64,000 nucleotides of DNA, taken from positions 2,024,501 through 2,088,500 of the forward strand of contig NZ_CP045422.1 in NCBI RefSeq assembly GCF_014926585.1. The letters run 5' to 3'. The position numbers and the translations under genes are program-made. Each line of letters begins with the position of its first letter. The stretch's first letter is position 1. A model generated the notes under the pieces. It made no database searches. It saw only the letters and a program-made list of their open reading frames with translations, and was not told the origin of the DNA. Positions 53,679-63,677 of this stretch are shown piece by piece. The stretch is from Devosia beringensis. GTDB taxonomy: Bacteria > Pseudomonadota > Alphaproteobacteria > Rhizobiales > Devosiaceae.

Positions 53679-56600
53679 ATGCCCATCAAGAAAATCCTCG
53701 TCGCCAACCGCAGCGAAATCGCCATCCGCGTGTTCCGCGCCGCCAATGAACTGGGCCTCAAGACGGTCGCCGCCTATGCCGAAGAGGACAAGCTGGCGCT
53801 GCATCGCTTCAAGGCTGACGAGGCCTATCTGATTGGCAAGGGCAAGGGGCCGGTCGAGGCCTATCTGCAGATCGATGAATATATCCGGCTGGCCCGCATT
53901 TCGGGCGCGGATGCGATCCATCCCGGCTATGGCCTGCTGTCGGAAAGCCCCGAATTCGTCGATGCCTGCGAGGATGCCGGCATCATCTTCATCGGCCCGC
54001 GGGCGCAGACCATGCGCGACCTGGGCAACAAGGTCGCCGCGCGCAATATGGCGATTGCCTCCAATGTGCCCGTCGTGCCGGCCACCGATGCGCTGCCGGA
54101 CGATCCCGCAGAGATCAAGGCCATGGCCGCCGCGATTGGCTATCCGCTGATGCTCAAGGCCAGCTGGGGCGGCGGCGGGCGCGGCATGCGTCGCATCATG
54201 GACGAATCCTCCCTGCTGGCGGAAGTTTCCGAAGGCAAGCGCGAGGCCAAGGCGGCGTTCGGCAAGGACGAGATGTATCTCGAAAAGCTGGTCGAGCGCG
54301 CGCGCCATGTCGAGGTGCAGCTGATCGGCGACGATCACGGCAATCTGGTGCACCTTTATGAGCGCGACTGCTCGGTGCAGCGGCGCAACCAGAAGGTGGT
54401 CGAGCGGGCACCCGCCCCCTATCTCAGCGCCGAGGTGCGCAAGGAACTGACCGACGCCGCGGTGCGGCTGGGCAATGCCGCCAATTATCGCGGCGCCGGC
54501 ACGGTCGAATTCCTGATGGATGCCGATACCGACAAGTTCTATTTCATCGAGGTCAATCCGCGCATCCAGGTGGAACATACCGTCACCGAAGAGGTGACCG
54601 GCATCGACATCGTCAAGGCACAGATCCACCTGCTCGACGGCGCCGTCATCGGCACGCCGGAATCGGGCGTGCCACTGCAGGAAGATATCCACCTCAACGG
54701 CAATGCCATCCAGTGCCGGGTGACCACCGAGGACCCGGAACAGAATTTCATTCCCGATTATGGCCGCATCACCGCCTATCGCGGCGCCACCGGCTTTGGC
54801 GTGCGCCTTGATGGCGGCACGGCCTATGCCGGCGCTGTCATCACGCGGTTCTACGATCCGCTGCTGGAAAAAGTCACCTGCTGGGCGCCCTCGGCCGAGG
54901 AAGCCATTGCCCGCATGCATCGCGCCCTGCGCGAGTTCCGCATCCGCGGCGTCTCGACCAACCTGGCCTTTCTCGAAAACATCATCACCCATCCCGACTT
55001 CGTCGAGAACCGCTATACGACGCGCTTCATCGACACGACGCCGGAGCTGTTCAACTTCAAGCCGCGCAAGGATCGCGCGACCAAGCTCTTGAGCTACATT
55101 GCCGACGTGACCGTCAACGGGCATCCCGAGGTGCGCGACCGGCCGCGGCCGCCCGCCGAAGCGGCGGCGCCGGTGCTGCCGGAATTTCCGCCCCTGGCGG
55201 TCGTGGATGGCAGCCGGCAAATTCTGGATCGCGACGGGCCCAAGGCGCTGGCCGAGTGGATGAAGGCGCAGCAGCGCGTGCTGTTCACCGACACGACCAT
55301 GCGCGACGCCCATCAGAGCCTGCTCGCCACGCGGATGCGCAGCTTTGACATTACCCGCATTGCCCAGGCCTATAGCCGGGGCCTGCCCAACCTCTTCAGC
55401 CTTGAATGCTGGGGCGGGGCGACCTTTGACGTCTCGATGCGCTTTCTCAACGAGGATCCGTGGGAGCGCCTCGCCAAGGTGCGCGATGGCGCGCCCAATA
55501 TCCTGACGCAGATGCTGCTGCGCGGCAGCAATGGCGTGGGCTACACCAATTATCCCGATAATGTGGTCAAGTTCTTCGTCGCCCAGGCGGCCAAGGGCGG
55601 CGTGGATATCTTCCGGGTGTTCGATTGCCTCAACTGGGTCGAAAACATGCGCGTCTCGCTCGACGCGGTGGCCGAGGCGGGCAAGGTGGCCGAGGGCGTC
55701 ATCTGCTATACCGGCGACATGCTCGACCCCGACCGGGCCAAGTATGACCTCAAATATTACGTGGGTCTGGCCAAGGAACTCGAAGCGGCCGGCGCCCATG
55801 TGCTGGGCCTCAAGGACATGGCCGGCCTCTTGCGCCCGGCGGCGGCGAAAAAACTGATCGCCACGCTCAAGCAGGAGATCGGCCTGCCGATCCATCTCCA
55901 TACCCATGACACGTCAGGCGCTGCTTCGGCCACCGTGCTGGCGGCGGTCGATGCCGGGGTCGATGCGGTCGACGCGGCCATGGATGCGCTCAGCGGCACC
56001 ACCAGCCAGCCGACGCTGGGCTCGATCGTTGCCGCCCTGCGCGATGGCGACCGTGACCCGGGGCTCGACGCCAAGGCGATAAGGCAGATCTCGTTCTATT
56101 GGGAAGCGGTGCGCACGCAGTACCGGGCCTTCGAGAGCGATCTCAAGGGCGGCGCCTCGGAAGTTTATCTGCACGAAATGCCCGGCGGCCAGTTCACCAA
56201 TCTCAAGGAACAGGCGCGTTCGCTGGGTCTGGAAACCCGCTGGCACGAGGTCGCCCAGACCTATGCGGACGTCAACCAGATGTTCGGCGATATCGTCAAG
56301 GTGACACCCAGCTCCAAGGTCGTCGGCGACATGGCCCTGGCCATGGTCTCGGCCGGGCTGACCCGGGCCGATGTCGAAAATCCGGACAAGGATATTGCCT
56401 TCCCCGATTCGGTGGTGGGGTTCTTTGCCGGCGATCTGGGCCAGCCGCCCGGCGGCTTCCCGCCGGCGCTGCAGAAGAAGGTGCTCAAGGGCAAGCCGGC
56501 GCTGACCGAACGGCCGGGCTCCTATCTCAAAGATGTCGACCTTGAGGCCGAACGCGCCAAGCTGGTCGAGGAGGTCGGCCACGAGATCGACGATTATCGT

Positions 56601-57119
56601 CTGGCCTCGTACCTGATGTATCCCAAGGTCTATGCCGATTTCGAAAAGACCCAGGATCGCTACGGCCCGACCGAAGTGTTGCCCACCCCGGTCTATTTCT
56701 ATGGCCTCTCGGAAGGCGACGAACTCTTCGTCGACATCGAAAAGGGCAAGACGCTGGTGCTGCAATATCTCGGCCGCGCCCCGACCAATGAAAAGGGCGA
56801 GGTCCGCGTCTTCTTCGACCTCAATGGCCAGCCGCGCACCATTCTGGTCCCCGACCGGCTCAAGGTGGGCGAGGTCAAGGTGCGGGCCAAGGCCGCGCTG
56901 GGCGATGCCAAGCAGATCGGCGCGCCAATGCCGGGCGTCATTTCCGGGCTCAATGCCAAGGAAGGTCAGAAGGTCAGCGCCGGCGACGTGCTGTGCTCGA
57001 TCGAGGCGATGAAGATGGAAACCGCCATCCATGCCGAGATCGACGGGGTGATCGCCGAAGTGCTGGTCAAGCCAGGCGACCAGATCGACGCCAAGGATCT
57101 TTTGGTGCGGTTCGAATAA
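53679..57119 (+). CDS. pyc: Pyruvate carboxylase
   Basis: A 1146-residue single-chain enzyme in the full order: biotin carboxylase (1-450, ATP-grasp with GGGGRGMRR and the EVNPRIQVEHTVTEE motif), carboxyltransferase (about 530-805, RDAHQSLLATRMR and the metal-site HLHTHDTSG), the tetramerisation region and a C-terminal biotinyl domain with Lys1112 in EAMKMET. It makes oxaloacetate from pyruvate and bicarbonate and refills the TCA cycle. It is transcribed alone and ends at a strong terminator. Confidence 0.97.
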   Translation: MPIKKILVANRSEIAIRVFRAANELGLKTVAAYAEEDKLALHRFKADEAYLIGKGKGPVEAYLQIDEYIRLARISGADAIHPGYGLLSESPEFVDACEDAGIIFIGPRAQTMRDLGNKVAARNMAIASNVPVVPATDALPDDPAEIKAMAAAIGYPLMLKASWGGGGRGMRRIMDESSLLAEVSEGKREAKAAFGKDEMYLEKLVERARHVEVQLIGDDHGNLVHLYERDCSVQRRNQKVVERAPAPYLSAEVRKELTDAAVRLGNAANYRGAGTVEFLMDADTDKFYFIEVNPRIQVEHTVTEEVTGIDIVKAQIHLLDGAVIGTPESGVPLQEDIHLNGNAIQCRVTTEDPEQNFIPDYGRITAYRGATGFGVRLDGGTAYAGAVITRFYDPLLEKVTCWAPSAEEAIARMHRALREFRIRGVSTNLAFLENIITHPDFVENRYTTRFIDTTPELFNFKPRKDRATKLLSYIADVTVNGHPEVRDRPRPPAEAAAPVLPEFPPLAVVDGSRQILDRDGPKALAEWMKAQQRVLFTDTTMRDAHQSLLATRMRSFDITRIAQAYSRGLPNLFSLECWGGATFDVSMRFLNEDPWERLAKVRDGAPNILTQMLLRGSNGVGYTNYPDNVVKFFVAQAAKGGVDIFRVFDCLNWVENMRVSLDAVAEAGKVAEGVICYTGDMLDPDRAKYDLKYYVGLAKELEAAGAHVLGLKDMAGLLRPAAAKKLIATLKQEIGLPIHLHTHDTSGAASATVLAAVDAGVDAVDAAMDALSGTTSQPTLGSIVAALRDGDRDPGLDAKAIRQISFYWEAVRTQYRAFESDLKGGASEVYLHEMPGGQFTNLKEQARSLGLETRWHEVAQTYADVNQMFGDIVKVTPSSKVVGDMALAMVSAGLTRADVENPDKDIAFPDSVVGFFAGDLGQPPGGFPPALQKKVLKGKPALTERPGSYLKDVDLEAERAKLVEEVGHEIDDYRLASYLMYPKVYADFEKTQDRYGPTEVLPTPVYFYGLSEGDELFVDIEKGKTLVLQYLGRAPTNEKGEVRVFFDLNGQPRTILVPDRLKVGEVKVRAKAALGDAKQIGAPMPGVISGLNAKEGQKVSAGDVLCSIEAMKMETAIHAEIDGVIAEVLVKPGDQIDAKDLLVRFE

Positions 57120-57121
57120 AC

Positions 57122-57148
57122 AAAGGCCCGGAGCGATCCGGGCCTTTT
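57122..57148 (+). terminator. Terminator after pyc
   Basis: A perfect 10-bp stem AAAGGCCCGG / CCGGGCCTTT with a six-base loop and T-run, between convergent genes. The A-rich left arm could make it work in both directions. Confidence 0.9.
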
Positions 57149-57149
57149 G

Positions 57150-57638
57150 CTAAGCAGCGCTGCGCAGGCGGATACTGATCGAGCCGTCGCTTTCCAGCAC
57201 CATGGCTTCGACGTCCCCGATACCATTCCCCCCATTGGCGCGCACCGTGCTCAGTGCCTCCTCCTGGGTAACGCGTTCGCGCCGCATGCTGGCGTCGCAG
57301 AAGCGCCCATCCTTGGCCAGCAGTGCCGGCTCGCTGCGCACCAGCCCGGCAAAACGCTGGGAGCGAACCGAAAAAAACGTGACGAGAAACTGCACTGTGA
57401 TCAGCAGCGCCAGGGCGGTGGCGCCCTCGGCCAGGGCAATGGATTCCTGCAGCAGGATGGCCGACAGCGTCGAGCCCAGAGCCACCGTCACCACCAGATC
57501 GAATGCATTGAGCTTGGCCAGGGTGCGCTTGCCCGAAATGCGCAGGAACAGCACCAGCACGATATAGGCCAGCGTGCCCACGATCAGGGTGCGCACGATG
57601 CCTTGGGCATCCTGATAAAACATTGTCGACCAATCCAT
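57150..57638 (-). CDS. DUF421 (YetF-like) membrane protein
   Basis: A 162-residue protein with three membrane spans (about 15-33, 45-63 and 70-88), followed by the cytoplasmic DUF421 domain with the family patterns GKRTLAKLNAFDLVVTVALGS and LLAKDGRF. YetF-like proteins are widespread and their function is not established. It ends at the pyc terminator. The next gene upstream on this strand is the DUF1232 gene, about 95 bases away. Confidence 0.87.
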   Translation of the reverse strand: MDWSTMFYQDAQGIVRTLIVGTLAYIVLVLFLRISGKRTLAKLNAFDLVVTVALGSTLSAILLQESIALAEGATALALLITVQFLVTFFSVRSQRFAGLVRSEPALLAKDGRFCDASMRRERVTQEEALSTVRANGGNGIGDVEAMVLESDGSISIRLRSAA

Positions 57639-57733
57639 GGCGGCTCTCCCGAATAGACAGCAGGCCCGCCGCTTGCGCAGGGGCCTGGTGAGCTAACGTC
57701 GGCAGATGCTGATGGTTCAGCCGGGCAGGGCGA

Positions 57734-58057
57734 CTAAAGCCGGCGGGCGCGGCCATCGATGGTGGGGCCGTTGCCAGCGCCCGGACGGTCATTGCGCTCG
57801 CGGTGGTCGGCCTTGACCGGCACCGGCAGGCGCGAGACGATCCAGCTGACCATCAGCGGCACCAGGATCAGATCATCCATCCAGCCCGCCAGCGGGATGA
57901 AATCGGGGATGATATCGATCGGGTTCACCAGGTAGAACGCTGCGAACAGCGTTGCTGCCTTGAGGTAGAACGGGGTTTGCGGGGCAAAAAACGCCTGCCA
58001 GAGCCGGACGGCTTCCTTGCGGAACAGAACGATGCGGGGGAGGAGCGTTTTGAACAT
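57734..58057 (-). CDS. DUF1232 (YkvA-like) membrane protein
   Basis: A 107-residue protein carrying the DUF1232 core AATLFAAFYLVNPIDIIPDFIPLAGWMDDLI, one or two hydrophobic segments and a basic, disordered C-terminus of about 25 residues. Its function is unknown. It starts close to the divergent ispG leader and may form a transcript with the DUF421 gene. Confidence 0.85.
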   Translation of the reverse strand: MFKTLLPRIVLFRKEAVRLWQAFFAPQTPFYLKAATLFAAFYLVNPIDIIPDFIPLAGWMDDLILVPLMVSWIVSRLPVPVKADHRERNDRPGAGNGPTIDGRARRL

Positions 58058-58183
58058 GATCTATAAATGGGCATGGCCTGGTTTGGTTCAAGGGCATGGG
58101 CCCCGCTGACGATCACATTTCGACAGACATTGCGCCGTCATCATCATGGGCCTATTTCTGTGCGCGAACGAGTGAGGTGTTTG

Positions 58184-59422
58184 ATGGCTGGTCCGGCAAT
58201 GCGCAGGCAGGCGGTTGGTGTGAATGTCGGTGGCGTGCTGGTGGGCGGTGGTGCGCCGATCGTCGTGCAATCGATGACCAATACCGACACGGCCGATATT
58301 GATGCGACGGTGCGTCAGGTCATGGCCTTGGCGCGGGCCGGCTCGGAAATCGTCCGCATCACGGTGGATCGCGACGAATCGGCGGCGGCCGTGCCGATCA
58401 TCCGCGATCGCCTGGCGGTGCTGGGCTATGACGTGCCGCTGGTGGGCGATTTCCACTATATCGGCCACAAGCTTCTTACGGATCATCCGGCCTGTGCCGA
58501 GGCCCTGGCCAAGTACCGCATCAATCCGGGCAATGTCGGCTTCAAGGCCAAGCGCGATACGCAGTTTTCGACGCTGATCGAGATCGCCAATCGCTACAAC
58601 AAGCCGGTCCGCATCGGGGTGAACTGGGGGTCGCTCGACGAGGAATTGCTGACCCGGCTGATGGATGAGAATGCCGCGGCCGGCAGCCCGCTTGGCGCCG
58701 CAGCGGTTCAGCGCGAGGCGATCATCCAGTCGGCACTCTTGTCAGCGAGCCGTGCGGAAGAGCTCGGCATGGCGCGCGACAAGATTATCCTGTCCACCAA
58801 GGTTTCCGACGTCCAGCACCTGATCGCGGTCTACCAGGATCTGGCGGCGCGCTGCGATTATGCGCTCCATCTCGGCCTCACCGAGGCGGGCATGGGAACC
58901 AAGGGCGTCGTAGCGTCGTCTGCCGCTCTGGGCATTCTGCTGCAGCAGGGCATTGGCGACACGATCCGCATTTCCCTGACTCCCGAGCCCGGCGGCGATC
59001 GCACCACTGAGGTCAAGGTGGCGCAAGAACTGCTGCAGACCATGGGCTTCCGGCAGTTCGTGCCGGTGGTGGCTGCCTGCCCGGGCTGCGGCCGCACCAC
59101 CTCGAGCACCTTCCAGACCCTCGCGCGGGACATCGAGGATCACCTCTCGAGCTCGATGCCGGAATGGAAGGAACGCTATCCGGGGGTGGAAACCCTGTCG
59201 GTGGCGGTGATGGGCTGCATCGTCAACGGGCCGGGCGAGAGCAAGCATGCCAATATCGGCATTTCCCTGCCCGGCACGGGCGAAAGCCCGGCGGCACCGG
59301 TCTTTGTCGATGGCCAGAAGGTCGCCACCCTGCGCGGCGCCGACGTGGCCGAGCAGTTCAAGGTCATGGTGGCGGACTATATCGAGGCCAAGTTCGGCAC
59401 CGGCCGGGCCGCGGCGGAATGA
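58184..59422 (+). CDS. ispG: 4-hydroxy-3-methylbut-2-enyl diphosphate synthase (flavodoxin type)
   Basis: A 412-residue GcpE. The N-terminal TIM-barrel motif is [18 protein letters not shown], and the C-terminal Fe-S domain has cysteines in [10 protein letters not shown] and [10 protein letters not shown]. It performs the sixth step of the MEP pathway, converting MEcPP to HMBPP with a [4Fe-4S] cluster. ATG 58184 is chosen because GAGG lies about seven bases upstream and the extra 39 upstream residues are unconserved. Its stop overlaps a 29-codon ORF. IspA lies 2.5 kb away. Confidence 0.95.
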   Translation: MAGPAMRRQAVGVNVGGVLVGGGAPIVVQSMTNTDTADIDATVRQVMALARAGSEIVRITVDRDESAAAVPIIRDRLAVLGYDVPLVGDFHYIGHKLLTDHPACAEALAKYRINPGNVGFKAKRDTQFSTLIEIANRYNKPVRIGVNWGSLDEELLTRLMDENAAAGSPLGAAAVQREAIIQSALLSASRAEELGMARDKIILSTKVSDVQHLIAVYQDLAARCDYALHLGLTEAGMGTKGVVASSAALGILLQQGIGDTIRISLTPEPGGDRTTEVKVAQELLQTMGFRQFVPVVAACPGCGRTTSSTFQTLARDIEDHLSSSMPEWKERYPGVETLSVAVMGCIVNGPGESKHANIGISLPGTGESPAAPVFVDGQKVATLRGADVAEQFKVMVADYIEAKFGTGRAAAE

Positions 59423-59508
59423 ACGAACGCAATCAACGCCGGCTGTTCTGGTTTGCCATGCTGATCATCGTGCTGAGCGCGCTCAAGTTCATGGGGCAGC
59501 TGGGCTAG
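59419..59508 (+). CDS. 29-residue single-span membrane peptide coupled to ispG
   Basis: An ATG overlapping the ispG stop (ATGA) opens 29 codons: a basic head MNERNQRRL, then a hydrophobic stretch [16 protein letters not shown] long enough to cross the membrane, and a short tail. Overlap with the stop of an expressed gene and the positive-inside layout make translation plausible. I do not recognise the family. Confidence 0.5.
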   Translation: MNERNQRRLFWFAMLIIVLSALKFMGQLG

Positions 59509-59509
59509 A

Positions 59510-60709
59510 TCAGCCCGTGGCCTGCAGCAACATGTCGGTGGCAAGGCGGTCGCGGCCACTCGATTTGGCGGCGTAAAGCAAGCGGTCGGCGCGTTCATAG
59601 ACCTCGCTGAGGGATTCGGTGCCGACCGGGCTGGTAGCGCCGATGCTGATGGTCAGCGGTGGCGTGCCGGTGGGCACGGCCAAAGCCGAGATCTGGGCCC
59701 GCAGGGCCTCCAGAACCGGGCTGGCGCTGCCCAAGTCGCTGCCATGCAGCAGCAGGGCAAATTCCTCGCCGCCCAGTCGGGTGGCCATATCCATGGGCTG
59801 GCGGGCGACGCTGGCAATGGCGTCGGCGACGCGGCGCAGCGCCTGGTCGCCGGCGGCATGGCCGCAGCGGTCATTGAAGTTCTTGAAATGGTCGATATCG
59901 AGCATCGCCAGCACCAGCGTCTCGCCATTCCGGTTGGCATGGGCAATGGCCGCCTCGGCATGGCGCTGGAACAACCGGCGATTGGCCAGATTGGTCAATG
60001 GATCGAACTGGGCCTGGCGCGACAGCATGGCGGTGAGCAGGAATTGACGGCGGTGCGCCAGTTCGCGCATGTAGCCGCCAATGGCGCCCACCGGTATGGC
60101 CAAAGCGAGCACGAAGATCATGCCGGGCAGGCCGCGGATATTGTTGTCCTGCAGCAGGATGGCGCCGGCAATGGCGGCCACTACCACCGGCACGAAGGAG
60201 GCCATGAGCGAGCGATAGAAGGTCATGCCGATGGGCAGGAACGGTGCCATGACGACAATGACCAGGGCCGATTCGGCGGCCGGAATGCCATGGGCCTTGT
60301 AGATCACGGCATTCATCGCGGCCACCAGGGCCATGAGGGAATAGATGGCGAAGGCAGCCGGTTCCAGCCGGGCACGGGCGCGCAACGGGCTGACATAAAA
60401 GGCGGCGATGGCAAACAGGGCGGCCCAGCGGGAGCACAGCAATACCCAGAGGTCGGCACTCGGGACGCCTTTGTTCAGCACATCGAGGCGCAGCAGGTCG
60501 AAGCCGGCAAAGCCGGCCCAGATGGTCAGCGCGACGCCGCCGAAGATCAAGGCGGGTCGACGTTGCTCCTGGGCAAAGGCTGCGCGGTATTCAGCTTCGA
60601 GCGCCGGGGCGAAGCACAGCCGGGCAAAGCCCTGCGCCAGCTGGCGCTCATAGGGCTCGTCGTGCATTTCCTGCAGACGGGCATAGTCATGTTCGGTCGT
60701 CGCGTTCAA
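59510..60709 (-). CDS. Membrane-bound diguanylate cyclase
   Basis: A 399-residue protein. A cytoplasmic N-terminus of about 50 residues, six predicted spans (about 52-215) and a C-terminal GGDEF domain with RLGGEEFALLL and the metal-site DIDHFKNFND. It should make c-di-GMP from two GTP. There is no clear inhibitory RxxD in the usual place. The six-span module has no recognised ligand-binding family. It converges with ispG and its micro-ORF, with one base between the stops. Confidence 0.93.
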   Translation of the reverse strand: MNATTEHDYARLQEMHDEPYERQLAQGFARLCFAPALEAEYRAAFAQEQRRPALIFGGVALTIWAGFAGFDLLRLDVLNKGVPSADLWVLLCSRWAALFAIAAFYVSPLRARARLEPAAFAIYSLMALVAAMNAVIYKAHGIPAAESALVIVVMAPFLPIGMTFYRSLMASFVPVVVAAIAGAILLQDNNIRGLPGMIFVLALAIPVGAIGGYMRELAHRRQFLLTAMLSRQAQFDPLTNLANRRLFQRHAEAAIAHANRNGETLVLAMLDIDHFKNFNDRCGHAAGDQALRRVADAIASVARQPMDMATRLGGEEFALLLHGSDLGSASPVLEALRAQISALAVPTGTPPLTISIGATSPVGTESLSEVYERADRLLYAAKSSGRDRLATDMLLQATG

Positions 60710-60789
60710 GCTGTCGTCTTCCTGGCGCCGGGCCGAACACGATTCATCTAGCGGCGGAGCTTAAGGGCTGGTGGTTGCCGAGAAGTAAA

Positions 60790-61266
60790 TTAATCAGTGG
60801 CTTGTGGTGGTTGGCAGGCATCGACCCATCTATTGCCGCACAGGGCGGCCAGCCGCTCGACGCTGAGGCGCACCGAAGCATGGGTATCGCCGCCGGCCGG
60901 AATCACCACGTCATAAATCTTGAGTGAGACATCGAGATGAATGGGCAGGGGCGCCGGCAGGCCAAAGGGGCAGACCCCGCCGACCTTGTGGCTGGTCAGC
61001 TGCTCGACCTCTTCGGCGCCCAGCATGCGCGGGCGGCCGCCAAAGGCGAGCTTGGATTTCTGGTTGTCGAGCCTTGCATCGCCACGGGTCACCAGCAACA
61101 GCACCTCGCCGCCAACGCGGATGCACAGGGTCTTGGCGATCTGGCCGGGTTCGACACCATGGACCAAAGCCGCGGTCTGCACCGTGGCGGTGGAGTTTTC
61201 GGTGACTTCCACGACGAGGTCAGGGGCGCGGGCAGCCAGATCGGCTTGAACGGATTGCAGGCTCAT
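60790..61266 (-). CDS. YbaK/ProX-type aminoacyl-tRNA deacylase
   Basis: A 158-residue protein of the YbaK/EbsC fold, with IAKTLCIRVGGEVLLLVTRGDARLD, the conserved KSKLAFGG region carrying an active-site lysine, and GGVCPFGLP. Relatives clear mischarged tRNA (Cys- or Ala-tRNA-Pro). ATG 61266 is chosen by the family start; the longer frame gives a Ser- and Arg-rich extension. It follows the MOSC gene by 22 bases on the same strand and so is probably co-transcribed with it. Confidence 0.87.
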   Translation of the reverse strand: MSLQSVQADLAARAPDLVVEVTENSTATVQTAALVHGVEPGQIAKTLCIRVGGEVLLLVTRGDARLDNQKSKLAFGGRPRMLGAEEVEQLTSHKVGGVCPFGLPAPLPIHLDVSLKIYDVVIPAGGDTHASVRLSVERLAALCGNRWVDACQPPQATD

Positions 61267-61288
61267 GAAGGTGCTTTCGGTGACGCTT

Positions 61289-61924
61289 TCAGAACAGGCG
61301 GGCGAGGCGATCCTGGTAGTCTTCACGGGTCTTGTAGTGCAGCGGCGTCGTGAGGGCGCGCTGCATGAAAGCGGCATCGATCTCGCGCACGCCATCGAGC
61401 GCCATCATCTCGGCCACCGTGATGCGCTCGCCGGCAAAGGGCTCGAGCCGCACCGGCTCGCCGGCGTGGAAGGCGCCCGGCTTGATCACCCGGCAATAGG
61501 CGCCGGGCCGGCCCGCCTGATGAAAGCGCCTGGCGAATTTGGGGTCGCCCATGCGGGCGGCAAAGACCATGCAGGGGGTGCGGTGCGAGGTCACCTCGAG
61601 CACCACCTCGTCGATGATGAAGTGGTCACCGATGGCAACGCTGCGGCCGTCGACGCCGCCAATGGTGAGGTTTTCGCCAAAGGTGCCGGGGGCAAGCTCG
61701 GTGCCCAGTTGCTGGCTCCACCAGTCATAGTCGTCCTTGAAATAGAGATAGACTGCCTGGTCCTTGCCGCCATGGTGGCGGCGGTCAAGGATGGCATCGC
61801 CTTCCAACCCCTCGCGGGTGACGGCGACGTCGCCGTCCATGGGCAGCTTGTAGATGCCGGTCTGGGCGGATTTGCCGGGAATGGGCCGGGGCTGGCCGAT
61901 ATTGATGCTGAGCAGAATGGCCAA
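61289..61924 (-). CDS. MOSC-domain protein (YiiM-like)
   Basis: A 211-residue MOSC protein. The domain has GLEGDAILDRRHHGGKDQAVYLY, FGENLTIGG and the conserved cysteine in SHRTPCMVFAARM, which would bind the molybdenum cofactor sulphur. E. coli YiiM reduces N-hydroxylated bases such as 6-hydroxylaminopurine; the same role is likely. It starts three bases after the ispA stop. Confidence 0.9.
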   Translation of the reverse strand: MAILLSINIGQPRPIPGKSAQTGIYKLPMDGDVAVTREGLEGDAILDRRHHGGKDQAVYLYFKDDYDWWSQQLGTELAPGTFGENLTIGGVDGRSVAIGDHFIIDEVVLEVTSHRTPCMVFAARMGDPKFARRFHQAGRPGAYCRVIKPGAFHAGEPVRLEPFAGERITVAEMMALDGVREIDAAFMQRALTTPLHYKTREDYQDRLARLF

Positions 61925-61927
61925 TTG

Positions 61928-62830
61928 TCAGTTCTCCCGACTGGCAAAGTAACGTGCGGTGGCGCGCAACCCATCCGCCTTGGGGCCGAAGGTGCGCAAG
62001 GCGGACAACGCCGTGGCCACCGTATCGTTCAGGTGCCCGCGTGCGCCATCGACGCCCAGCGTGGTGACCAGGGTCTGCTTGCCCAGCGCGGCATCCTTGC
62101 CGGTGGCCTTGCCCATGGTGGCGGCAGAGGCCGTGACGTCCAGAATGTCGTCGGCCAGCTGGAAGGCGCGGCCGGCGGCCTCGGCATAGGCGGTGAGCAC
62201 GGCCAGAGCACGCGCATCGGCCCCGCCCAGGATGGCGCCCATGCGGACGCTGGCGCGGATCAGTGCGCCGGTCTTCATGGCCTGCATGGTGGCGATGTCG
62301 TGGCCGGAAAATCCGCCCGCTTCGCCCTCGATATCGCGCATCTGGCCGCCCACCATGCCGCCGCCGCCTGATCCGCGAGCCAGTTCGGTGACCAGGGCAA
62401 TGCGTACCGCCGGATCGGGATGGCATTGCGGGTCGGCCAGCAAGGCAAAGGCCTCGGTCAGCAGGGCGTCACCGGCCAGGATGGCGGTCGCCTCGTCATA
62501 TTGCTTGTGCACGGTAGGCCGACCCCGGCGCAGGTCGTCATCATCCATGGCGGGCAGGTCGTCATGGATCAGCGAATAGCAATGCACCATTTCCACGGCG
62601 AGGCCGGCGGTCAGGGCCTGCTGCATCGGCACGTTGAAAATGGCGGCGGCCTGGCGCAGCAGCAGCGGCCGCAGGCGCTTGCCGCCCTCAAGGCTGCCAT
62701 GGCGCATGGCGGCCACCAGCCGCTCGGCCACCGGGCCGGGGCCGGACAGGGTGGCTATGCTGAGGCGCTCGGCCAAAGCCAGCTCGACGGCCTGGGCGCA
62801 ATCGGTCATGTCGGCGGAAAAATCATACAT
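61928..62830 (-). CDS. ispA: Short-chain polyprenyl diphosphate synthase (farnesyl or geranylgeranyl)
   Basis: A 300-residue IspA-like prenyltransferase. GGKRLRPLLL, the first aspartate-rich motif HDDLPAMDDDD and the second in LADDILDV are intact. It condenses IPP and DMAPP to a C15 (or C20) product for quinones and undecaprenyl. The residues before the first Asp motif (MVHCYSLIH) resemble bacterial farnesyl synthases. ATG 62830 is preferred because the longer frame is unconserved. It is divergent from mtgA. Confidence 0.92.
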   Translation of the reverse strand: MYDFSADMTDCAQAVELALAERLSIATLSGPGPVAERLVAAMRHGSLEGGKRLRPLLLRQAAAIFNVPMQQALTAGLAVEMVHCYSLIHDDLPAMDDDDLRRGRPTVHKQYDEATAILAGDALLTEAFALLADPQCHPDPAVRIALVTELARGSGGGGMVGGQMRDIEGEAGGFSGHDIATMQAMKTGALIRASVRMGAILGGADARALAVLTAYAEAAGRAFQLADDILDVTASAATMGKATGKDAALGKQTLVTTLGVDGARGHLNDTVATALSALRTFGPKADGLRATARYFASREN

Positions 62831-62963
62831 GCCTGTTGCTAGCCGGTTTGGTGGCGGGGCGGCAAGCCACCTGTGCAGCGCCGGCGGCCTTGCGCATGGG
62901 GGCAAGTGCGGCACGCGAGCAATTGCGGCTTTCTTCACGGCGTCCGGATGGCTAAGGGAAGCC

Positions 62964-63677
62964 ATGGCACGACGCAAATTCAAAGGCCTGATGGCGCTGC
63001 TGCGCCCGCTGGGCATGGTCCTTCTGCTGGTTCTGGCCATTCCGGCCGTGCTGACCCCGCTTTATCTCGTGGTGCAGCCGGTATCGGTGCCCATGCTGGA
63101 GCGGCTGGTCACCAACCGGCCGATGGATCGGCAGTGGCGCGATATCGGCGATATTTCCGACCGGCTCAAGGCCGCGGTGATCCTGTCGGAAGATGGGCAG
63201 TTCTGCCGTCATTGGGGGGTCGATCTGGGCGCGCTGCGCGACGAGGTCACCCGCTTCATGGCCGGCGAGGATGCGCGCGGCGCCTCCACCATTACCATGC
63301 AGGTGGCGCGTAACCTGTTTCTGTGGAACGGGCAGAGCGTCGTCCGCAAGGCGCTCGAAGTGCCGCTGGCCTTCTATATCGACCTGGTGCTGCCCAAGCG
63401 GCGCATCATGGAGATCTATCTCAACATTGCCGAATGGGGCCCCGAGGGGCAGTTCGGCGTGGCGGCCGGGGCCGAGCGGGCCTTTGGCATCGAACCGCAG
63501 AACCTGGACTGGCGCATAGCCAGCCTCCTGGTCACTGCCTTGCCCAATCCGCTGCTGCGCCAGCCCGGTCGTCCCTCGGCCGGCATGGTGCGCATTGCCG
63601 GCATTATCGAGGGCCGGGCGCGCGAATTCGGCGCCAGGGCCGATTGCGTTGGCGAAGGCGGCAGGCTGGCGCTATAG
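62964..63677 (+). CDS. mtgA: Monofunctional peptidoglycan glycosyltransferase
   Basis: A 237-residue GT51 enzyme with one N-terminal span (about 13-35). Catalytic landmarks are SEDGQFCRHWGVD, in which the Glu is the base, then GASTITMQVARNLFLW, and RRIMEIYLNIAEWG. It polymerises lipid II in the periplasm without a transpeptidase domain. AGGGAAG precedes ATG 62964. It lies opposite ispA, whose product feeds the lipid carrier that the enzyme uses. Confidence 0.93.
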   Translation: MARRKFKGLMALLRPLGMVLLLVLAIPAVLTPLYLVVQPVSVPMLERLVTNRPMDRQWRDIGDISDRLKAAVILSEDGQFCRHWGVDLGALRDEVTRFMAGEDARGASTITMQVARNLFLWNGQSVVRKALEVPLAFYIDLVLPKRRIMEIYLNIAEWGPEGQFGVAAGAERAFGIEPQNLDWRIASLLVTALPNPLLRQPGRPSAGMVRIAGIIEGRAREFGARADCVGEGGRLAL

